A DNA stretch of 64,000 nucleotides from Citrus sinensis. Its lineage: Eukaryota; Streptophyta; Magnoliopsida; Sapindales; Rutaceae. The position numbers were made by a program, and so were the translations under genes. The stretch is taken from NCBI RefSeq assembly GCF_022201045.2, contig NC_068560.1, forward strand, positions 32,443,501-32,507,500. Direction: 5' to 3'. The notes under the pieces were generated by a model, which was given only the letters and a program-made list of their open reading frames with translations, had not been told where the DNA came from and did no database searches. This document shows, piece after piece, positions 56,130-64,000 of this stretch. Within the stretch, counting starts at the first letter, position 1; every line of letters begins with the position of its first letter.

Positions 56130-57464
56130 TCAATCTTCTTCGGTTTCAGACTCGGCATTCTGGAGCCACTCGATAACTGGCTTGGCATTCTTCCAAACTT
56201 GTGAGTTTTTATTGGCACCACCCAGGCCCTTCTGGTACCAATCCAAAATGAACTCTTCTTCCAACAAGTCATTGTCATACAGTGCTTTCAGAACCAGTGC
56301 CACCTCTTTCACTGCAGCAGGCCTTGCTTTTCCACAGAAAGACTCAAGAGAGTGCAGCAGAACCATCTGTGATCCCTCCTCTTGAGTTGCTGCAGCCAGG
56401 TAGTTCTTCTTTTTGGTCACCTCTTTAGCGAAACCCTTCTCAATGCCATCAAAGAGAGCTACAAACAAAGCATCCATAACTTGAGCAGTCCCAGAGAGTG
56501 ATCCCAGAAAGGATTTAAATTGGCTGGCAGAGGCACCCTTCTTCAGGAAATCCTTCATTTGATCAGCAAGATGGGTGTTAGGGCCACTAGCTCCATTCTC
56601 ATGTCCCTTACTCTCCCGGTCTGGAGACTTCTTCCCTGACTTTTTCTTCTCTTCAGTTGTAGAAAGCATTACCATATCGGCAGTGACAGAACTCAACTGC
56701 TCTTGGATCCGCTGCTTGGCTGCCTCCAGTGAAGTATCTGTCTGCCACTGGATGTCATCATCATCGTCAGCATCATCAATCGCCGGTTCGTTCTCATCTG
56801 CTTGGCTGCGAGATGGAGAGTGATCATCATCAGAAGAATGGGCCTTTTTCTTGGTTGATGCCCCTTTAGCAGTAACATCCTTTGAATTAGCAGAACTGCC
56901 TTTCTTCTTTCCTGCCTCTTTCTTAATCTTCTTCAGCTCCTCGTCGGCAGCCTCACCCTCCTTGAGCCGTTCCTTCTCAGCTCTCCTCAATGACTTCTTG
57001 TCCTTAGATGTTTTCTTCTGCACTGGAGGATTCTTCAGAATAAATGTTGTGAGTTTGTCCCTCATATCCACCTCAGAGACAAACCCACATGCAGCACATT
57101 TCAGGTTGACCATCTGGGTCTTTGTAATGATTATATCAGTTTCAGGGTTACCACAACCATAGCACTGCACATATTTCTTGATGAAATTCTCGAGAAGCCC
57201 TGCAAGCTTGGCAGTGTCATGGGCCCCATTGACAAGAGAGGTTCCGGTCTTTTCATCAAATTTAGACTGGGCTCCCAGCTCATTACCAAAATATTTTGTT
57301 GTGTAAGATGGAGGCCTGGCCAAGGCCTTAGCAATATCAACCATGTTAACCACGTTGGTTTTGATGCCATTCCCTCTTCCTTCAATCTTAGTTATCATCT
57401 TCGGCATCTTATACCTATAAAAGGCATCATCGCTATTGGAAGCACCAATGTTTTGCAAGGCCAT
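56130..57464 (-). CDS. Translation initiation factor eIF5
   Basis: A single uninterrupted coding exon of 444 residues. eIF5 is the GTPase-activating protein for eIF2 in the 43S/48S complex. N-terminal eIF2B/eIF5 domain: residues 1 to about 130, with Arg17 (FYRYKMP) matching the catalytic arginine of yeast eIF5 and a zinc ribbon C101-x2-C104 ... C123-x2-C126 (CYGCGNPE, CAACG). A long Lys/Glu-rich linker follows, with an acidic run DDADDDDDIQWQTD. The C-terminal W2/HEAT domain (about 285-444) ends with acidic-aromatic boxes EEEFILDWYQKG and KPVIEWLQNAESETEED, which bind eIF2beta and eIF3. The 5' UTR has an intron of about 1.2 kb (57806-59020) and a long upstream ORF, so translation is probably self-regulated. 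Confidence 0.97.
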   Translation of the reverse strand: MALQNIGASNSDDAFYRYKMPKMITKIEGRGNGIKTNVVNMVDIAKALARPPSYTTKYFGNELGAQSKFDEKTGTSLVNGAHDTAKLAGLLENFIKKYVQCYGCGNPETDIIITKTQMVNLKCAACGFVSEVDMRDKLTTFILKNPPVQKKTSKDKKSLRRAEKERLKEGEAADEELKKIKKEAGKKKGSSANSKDVTAKGASTKKKAHSSDDDHSPSRSQADENEPAIDDADDDDDIQWQTDTSLEAAKQRIQEQLSSVTADMVMLSTTEEKKKSGKKSPDRESKGHENGASGPNTHLADQMKDFLKKGASASQFKSFLGSLSGTAQVMDALFVALFDGIEKGFAKEVTKKKNYLAAATQEEGSQMVLLHSLESFCGKARPAAVKEVALVLKALYDNDLLEEEFILDWYQKGLGGANKNSQVWKNAKPVIEWLQNAESETEED

Positions 57465-57486
57465 CTTGATAGATTTGTAAGATTAA

Positions 57487-57735
57487 TCAGAAAGCTAATG
57501 AACAAGCAGTAGTATTGTCTCTTTCAACAAGAAATCCCCCTTCAACCGACAAGTTCCTTGCAATCGGAAAAGGTCGCATAAACAGGCAATCAATACGTGT
57601 TGTATATGCCTCAGATGTGCCAAGATGCATGCAGCCAACTTTATGAGAAGAATGTCTGCTCTTTTTTCTAGACGTAGGGAAATACTCTCCAAGCAAACCA
57701 ATTGATGACAAAAAGAGAGAGGCCCGTTCAGACAT
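57487..57735 (-). CDS. Upstream ORF in the eIF5 leader (82 residues)
   Basis: In the second leader exon the first AUG of the predicted mRNA opens an 82-codon frame, MSERASLFLSSIGLLGEYFP ... ending RDNTTACSLAF, with TGA at 57489-57487. It ends 22 nt before the eIF5 AUG. Neither the first leader exon nor the rest of this exon has an earlier ATG. As I recall, plant eIF5 mRNAs are among those with conserved-peptide uORFs; the length and spacing here fit that. It should limit eIF5 translation unless ribosomes leak past or reinitiate. The peptide has no known domain. Confidence 0.6.
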   Translation of the reverse strand: MSERASLFLSSIGLLGEYFPTSRKKSRHSSHKVGCMHLGTSEAYTTRIDCLFMRPFPIARNLSVEGGFLVERDNTTACSLAF

Positions 57736-57805
57736 AAAAAAAGCTTCAGACTTAACACTCTCCACTTTGTGACTGCAACTCAGCAGACTAAACTGCCAAC
57801 TTCCT

Positions 57806-59020
57806 CTGAAACAAATAATTGTGATTCACATTCATTTATGAGAACAGACCAAAATAAAAGTATTAAATAATCATAATTCACAGTTTCTCAGCAAAATCAT
57901 AGATATAAATATCAACTGTCAAAAAAATATAGACATAGAAACCAAATAAAAATACCAGGGCTCAAATGCTCATTACATTGTACAATAAAAAAGTTAGTTC
58001 AGGTAATTAGGTAAACATCACAAGTTCGAGAATTCAATAAACATGCTTGGCAGCCAGACCTAACAGGTTGGCTTAGAAGAACTTGTTATAATTTGAGATG
58101 AGATTTCAAGTAAAGGTGCGTGATTCTTTGGCAAATTAACAGTTTTATTTGGCATGCATGAAATCATGAGCGGTGTCAAGGGAATTCAAGTTTTGTTGGT
58201 GCATGTGCCAGACATAGATATAACGAATTCAAAATACAAATCAAACCATGTCGCTGGGATTTGGATGTAATAGGCTAATTAACAGCCATGACTGAAAAAT
58301 ATAAACACCCTTCAACTCTATTACAACATTTTCAGTGTTCTCAAGACCTCAAGACAATATAAAATTCACAGCCATGACTGATGATAAATATATAACAACA
58401 AATAAGTCCTCTGTCTAAATTATTAGATTAGACACTCAAGCATATATACACACACATGAGAATTTCAAACTTCATAAATACTAAAGTTCCATTGCGTCTC
58501 TCAATAATTCAAACACAATCAATGATTAATTAAATGACAATTTCTGATTAACATGGATCAGGAAACGAATCCCAAAAAATTCTCAATTGTAATCACAAAT
58601 TGCTTTGTCTTTTTACACAATCGAAAACAAAATCATCATTCAAAAAAGATAAATGAATCTCAAGTGGAAAAAAATCCTATAATCAATCCACTCAATCAGA
58701 TAACAGGCGGTTACAAATATTAATCCAACACGGTAAATCTAATTACAATCTGATCGTCATCAATCAAGCTACCAGCTCAGATAAAACAAGGCCGACTAAA
58801 TCATAGATCTAAATGGTTAGACAACAAATACACAAGATTCACATCAAATACAATAAAACTACATTACCGATCATGCAAAACAACATCGCAACATCTATTA
58901 CAAATTCAAACAAACAAGCAAGCACGACAAGACCGCAATATTAAGCAAAGATAAAAATAAAATAAAAGTATATACTAGAACTGAAAAGAAAAGAAAAAGT
59001 GAAAGATCTGAATATGATAC
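57806..59020 (-). other. Leader intron of eIF5
   Basis: On the minus strand a donor CTCAG|GTATCA at 59021/59020 and acceptor TTTCAG|AGGAAG at 57806/57805 bound a T-rich intron of 1215 bp. The first leader exon would be about 59021-59115. Leader introns of this size are common in plant eIF5 genes and often raise expression. No gene lies inside. Confidence 0.65.
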
Positions 59021-59142
59021 CTGAGATGATAAGATGATGATATAAACACAGAGAGATTGAAGACGAAGCTCCGATTTAGATACGATGCGATGCGGTGCGA
59101 AGAGAGGATAATGCGAGAATTATAAGAGAGGTGGGATGCGCG

Positions 59143-59149
59143 TTTTATA
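59143..59149 (-). promoter_or_regulatory. TATA box of eIF5
   Basis: TATAAAA on the minus strand in the context CTCGTATAAAACGCGC, about 30 bp before the proposed start of the first leader exon. Confidence 0.55.
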
Positions 59150-59289
59150 CGAGAGGCTTAACCAGTTTAGGGCTAACTCAGCGTCTCTCAAGTTTGAACT
59201 GTTTCGCCCACCGACCGTATTGCGGATATTTTTAAATTATATTTCTCCTAATTTACCCTTTTGTCCTCACACCAGTGAATTTTAGAATG

Positions 59290-59925
59290 AGATAAATACA
59301 TATTTAATTCTTATATTTTGATTTTTAAGTGTCGGTTAGATTTTTATATTTTAAAAAAATACATCAAAATATTTTTATTGTTAAATATGTTATATTTTTA
59401 TTCTTATTTTTATTTTTATAATAATATATTTACAATAATATTCTTAGGAGTATTAATGAAAAATATTAATTTATCAAATTAGTCTTAAAAAGAAAATAAT
59501 AACTAATGTAAATTTTATTATTATTTTAATTTTAGGATTAATTTTATAAATTAATTTTTTTTATAAGTAACTATTAGTAAGATTATTGTAAGAGTATTAA
59601 ATATTATTTAAAGTTGGCTAATATTAATTAATTTATAAAATAATAGTTAGTAATATTATTGCGAGGGCACATAAAGTACCAGTTCTTTTATAATGATAGT
59701 TATTGGTTAATTTACTAATAAATAGTTGTTGCTAAATTTGCTAATTAACTTTTTCAATAAATAAATGTCAGAAGTTTTGGCCTATTATAAAAGCAAAAAA
59801 AAATAAAAATTAAGAACAATAGAGTGACATATTTAAGAACATGGATGTGTTGAAATATTTTTTAAAATATAAGAACTAAATAAATACTTAAGTCAAAATG
59901 CAATGATTAAACAAACATTTATTCT
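59290..59925. mobile_element. Degenerate long inverted-repeat element
   Basis: The left arm ATAAATACATATTTAATTCT pairs with the right end (reverse complement ATAAATGTTTGTTTAATC), and inner motifs such as TTCTTATATTTT and TTAAATATGT recur in the same order from both ends. The centre is near 59600. No clear target duplication was found. It is probably an old MULE- or MITE-type insertion; in so AT-rich a region some of the match may be chance. Confidence 0.4.
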
Positions 59926-60441
59926 TTTGAAAATAATAAATACAATATTTTATATTTATTTTTAATAAAATTTAATTACTGGTCAAAGTAAAAATCACCC
60001 AAAAAATAAAATAAAATAAAAATCATGCTATAAACTTCGTGATGAGGTAGCCGCCTGTCCTTTGCTTGAGCTCAACATATTCCTTGATTCAAAGTCCAAA
60101 GTCTAATCTCCTGAAAATTAATAAGAAACTTTGCCTAAAAGACACATTTTGTTAGATGTTTGTAGAAACTTTATATAATGCCGTGGCCATATTGTCATAG
60201 TTTCTTGTTTTTTCGATGTCGACCTGGTCCTATCCGGCTATCGGTTACTTGACGGTCAAGGATGCTGTATTATTCCCAAAATAATTTGTGATTTTAAAAC
60301 TAATCTTGTTATCTTGACCAAATCTACCATTGTTTAATTGACTATTCTGTCCCAAGAGTTAGCAAATTATAGATTTTATTTTTATTATATTAAAACGCAA
60401 AAAAAGAAAAAAAAAATCTCTCTGAAGAGTTTTTTAAGACC

Positions 60442-60454
60442 AATGAGACTCTGA

Positions 60455-60503
<49 letters not shown>

Positions 60504-60539
60504 CCCTTTCTGTGTGCAAATGAGACTCTGAACTTTATA
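60442..60539. repeat. (TA)n microsatellite flanked by a 21 bp direct repeat
   Basis: AATGAGACTCTGAACTTTAT plus A occurs at 60442-60462 and again at 60519-60539, on either side of about 21 TA units (60458-60500). Confidence 0.9.
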
Positions 60540-61611
60540 CTAGTTGTGTAAAACAAAATATGGATTAGGTGTGTGATACCAATCAGGCCTTTGATTGCAT
60601 TCCATATGGACCAACCACCTTTTGCCCAATTGCACAATTTTAAATGCAAATAAAAGTACGTTTAGTATGATTTTTTTTTAACATACGTTTAATTGATTTA
60701 AATAGGCAAATTACTTAATCTATAAATCGATACACATCAAGCAAGTTGAATGAAGTTTTGATTACGTACACGCCAGATCATGAATTAGTAACTGCATCAA
60801 ATCTATATATATAAATCCAATTGTTTCGAATTTTCTATTTTTGGAATGAAATATTTAACAACTTTCATGAATAATATCAAATCTCATTTCATAGTATTTC
60901 ACACATCATGATCACCATCTCTTACTTATTTATTTCACTCAAATCCAATTATTGCGTGCAATTATTCTCAACAAATTCATTTGTTAGTTGTTCACTTTCT
61001 ATTCTTTTCGCACAAGTTGATAATTTTTTAAAGAAAATATGAGTGAACAAAGTCTAAATTGCATATATTTAATGATTTCAATCCTCTTACCCCTTACTAT
61101 TTAAACGCACGTGGCCAATCAAAGAACGAGAAAGGGAAACCACTCGGCGGAGCCCTTACTAGTAAGTTAAAAATACGACTTTATTTTTCATAATTAGAGA
61201 AAATATTTTAATATATTTTAAAAAATTAGGAATATTTTCATGAATTTCATTTTTTATTTTACCGTGTGTAAATTACATTCACCAAACGACGATGAAAAAC
61301 CGAAGTGAACTATACTATACAGACGCGGTCTATTCCCTTAACAAACCCAGAGCTAAAAGAATTCTGATTGTTGGGGTCAAAACAGATAAAACCGGGGGCT
61401 AGTTAATGTTCCCTAGAAAATGCAATAACATAGAGGCACGACTGCCCAAGCTGAAGAAACAAAAGAGGCCTCTTCCAGCCCATGAAAGGCCCATCAGCAA
61501 TGCTATTGGGGCGGTCCTAAGTCCAACCATCTGAGTCTGATTTTTTATTTTTTATTCCTAAAATAGATTGAAATTTTGAATCTGTCCACGTAATTGACAA
61601 AAATATTATAA

Positions 61612-62974
61612 GGTTCCGCCTAAGTTACATTACGTTACGGTCAGCATCTAAAATTTCATTGAGCCCCCTATACTCTATATTATTTGTAATTTATTCATAA
61701 GTATTATGAAACTTTCTGAATTATAAAATTTCGTTTAATCCCATACACTGAATTTTATTTTATTGAAATCCCAAAGTACGAATTCGCCCCCTATAATTTT
61801 AAATTTCCAAAATGACCTCTATTTAATTAATAACTATTATTTTATTATAATCATAAATATAGTTATATTCTTTAAATAGATTATTATTTTTATTATTAAT
61901 AACAAGAATAAAAAGTATTATAATTAATTAATCTATTAACAATAATTAATAATAATCTTTTGTTAAATTGTTAATAATAATAATAATTAACGATAATTAT
62001 TATTAATAATTAATTTTTGAATAATAATAACAATAACAATAATTAAAATATAAAATAATAATTGTGATAAAAATTAATTAATAATTTTGTAGCAATGTTA
62101 CAATTTAACTCATTATGATTTTCATTCTAAGACAAAATAAATAAACAAATGGTAATACAGCTTATTCTAATTACGGTTTCTATAGTTCAAGTAAATAAAT
62201 TATTCTAATTCTAATTCCTTATTTTAATTCTAGCTATTCTGATTGTAATTCATTATGTTTCCAACTAAATTTGATTTCTATTTAGTGAATGCACTATAAA
62301 ATTCATAATACTTATGAATAAATTTTAAATAATATAGAGTGATCTAATTGAATAATTTATTTGCTTGAACTGTAGGAATCGTAATTAAAATGAGCTTTAT
62401 TACCATTTATGTATTTGTTTTGTCTTAGAATCAAAATCTGAATGAGTTAAATTATAACCAATTGCTATAAAATCATTCATTAATTTTTATCATAATTATT
62501 ATTTTATATTTTAATTATTTTTATTGTTATTATTAGTCAAAAATTAATTATTAATAATAATTATCGTTAATTATTATTATTATTATTAACAATTTATTAT
62601 TAATTATTGTGAATAGATTAATTATTTATAACACTTTTTATTCCTGTTATTAATAATAACAATAATAATCTATTTAAAAAATATAATTATATTTATGATT
62701 ATAATAGAATAATAGTTATAATTATAAATCATTTGATAATAATTATGTTTTTTAATTAAATGGAGGTTATTTTGGAAATTTAAAATTATAGGGTGTGAAT
62801 TTGAACTCTAGGATTTTAATAAAATAAAATTGAACATAAGGGACTAAATAAAATTTTACAATCCGAAAGTTTTATAATACGTACGAATAAAGTATAAATA
62901 ATATAGAGCATGGGGGGCTAAACGAATTGTTACATGCTGACCGTAAGTTACATTGAATGTAACTTACCGAACCC
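61612..62974. mobile_element. 1.36 kb near-palindromic Mutator-like (foldback) element
   Basis: ATATTATAA lies exactly at both borders (61603-61611, 62975-62983), a 9 bp target duplication as made by Mutator-like elements. The ends are GGTTCCGCCTAAGTTACATT and, from the right, GGGTTCGGTAAGTTACATT. Both arms of about 600 bp then run through the same motifs: TTACGGTCAGCAT, GAGCCCCCTATACTCTATAT / TAGCCCCCCATGCTCTATAT, AAATTTCCAAAATGACCTC / AAATTTCCAAAATAACCTC, and stretches of TTATTATTAATAATTA, meeting near 62.25 kb. No coding frame. The arms have diverged, so it is older than the palindrome at 55680. Confidence 0.82.
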
Positions 62975-62983
62975 ATATTATAA

Positions 62984-64000
62984 ATATCTCTTCCTACCCT
63001 ACAATTTGGCCATAAAATAAACACAGTTGTAGCTATTATTGTCAACACGTATTCGACAAAATATACACAATGACCAAATGAAAAATGCTTTTGCAAATAT
63101 TAGATTTTTTTTTGTTCTTTCAAATGGAGAATAAAAGCTCACTCATTAATGATAAATTAGGTTCGGCTGCTATATGAAAACTATTATAAATCTAGTAAAC
63201 GTGGAAAGCAAAGGATGTCAGCGAATCGATTTTTTTGTGGTCAAAATCTTGAGCAACAAGAATTAGACAAACTCACCCATCGGTCACAAGTGTTCTTCTA
63301 CGGTAACATGAATTTTTTTTTATCAATCATATGATATAAAAAAATAGGTTACAGTCATATCGTGAATGTGATACATATTTCTTTTATTGATACATGTGTT
63401 AAGTTACCTGTTTCCATAAGAAAGCAAGTAAAAAATCTATTAAATTATTAATTATATATGTGAATGTGATACTAAAATACTAAGAAAGCAAGTAAATATA
63501 TGTATTAGAGATGTCTTAACAAACATTACCTCCGATAGTAAATGAATAATGTGATATACGTCTTTAATTTTTTATCTCAAAAAATATCGTAAATAATGTG
63601 ACATTTATCAATTAGTTGGTGAGATAATATAATTAATTTGCTTAGATCTTATAAAGAATTACCAACTATTCAATAAATAACACGTTCATTTAGTATAAAA
63701 TTTAGGATAAAAAATTTGAGATATCTATTAGTACTCATAATAAATAAGGATAGGATGCACAATTTAGGTTCGCTCTGGAAGATTTAAACTAAGCTTAACT
63801 TAAATTTTAGTTAGACTCGATTCGGTTTAACTTTCAATTTGTAAATATGACCATGTTATAAGAGATATGTAGATGATTATTAAAAAATAAAATAAAATAA
63901 AAAGAAAGAATTTGAATAGTTTGATGAAGAGAGCTATGTAATATTTTTCAAATTAAAATAAATAGAATGTTAGAATGGGTAGTTCTTTTTGTTTCCTAAC
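62984..64000. other. AT-rich right end of the window
   Basis: I see no gene, RNA or clear repeat. Minor homopolymer runs only. The minus-strand frame at 62872-63096 straddles the element border and is chance. Confidence 0.5.

Larger units (their letters stand above)
59150..61611. other. eIF5 upstream region and AT-rich spacer
   Basis: No coding frame is supported. Apart from the inverted-repeat block (59290-59925) and the TA microsatellite (60458-60500), the sequence is simple AT-rich spacer. CACGTGG occurs once near 61110. Confidence 0.5.

Overview
This is nuclear DNA of a flowering plant, almost certainly a woody eudicot. The support is AT-rich spacers, GT-AG introns, poly-T/poly-A tracts, many short inverted-repeat transposons and a wholly plant gene set (auxin response factor, TGA and group A bZIPs, BYPASS-related protein, chloroplast GrpE and J protein). 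The protein sequences felt closest to rosids such as Citrus, but the window cannot prove a species. There are no operons; genes are single, intron-bearing and 1-8 kb apart.

Layout from left to right: the end of an unidentified reading frame (1-198, +); a divergent group A bZIP gene (568-1781, -); a frameshifted SERF-like pseudogene (about 2470-2670, -); a long spacer with a Harbinger-like element (4152-4966); a TGA3/TGA7-type bZIP gene (CDS 9782-12413, +, with a spliced leader starting near 8 kb); a plastid-type J-domain protein (13711-16025, +); the end of a CACTA transposon (to 17716) beside a decayed intron-bearing piece of a mitochondrial CPN60 gene (about 17885-19001, +); a rhomboid-like protein that has lost the catalytic histidine (20239-23281, +); tRNA-Arg(TCT) (24114-24186, +); an 8 kb AT-rich spacer without a recognisable protein gene; a BYPASS1-related gene (32278-33399, +); a nuclear-type serine hydroxymethyltransferase gene (35331-39606, -); a small conserved-looking membrane protein (43303-43682, +); chloroplast GrpE (46582-48871, -); an ARF17-type auxin response factor with a miR160 site (51078-54274, -); eIF5 (56130-57464, -) with an 82-codon upstream ORF and a 5' UTR intron; and a gene-free right end holding a 1363 bp near-palindromic Mutator-like element (61612-62974).

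Functionally the genes are independent. Themes are transcription control (two bZIPs, one ARF), plastid protein folding (J protein and GrpE, both partners of Hsp70), translation (eIF5, tRNA) and one-carbon metabolism. Nothing here looks like a new multi-gene system. The items most worth a second look are the eIF5 upstream ORF, the pseudoprotease rhomboid, the palindromic Mutator-like family, and the two host-gene relics (SERF and CPN60). I saw no convincing LTR or virus-derived element.
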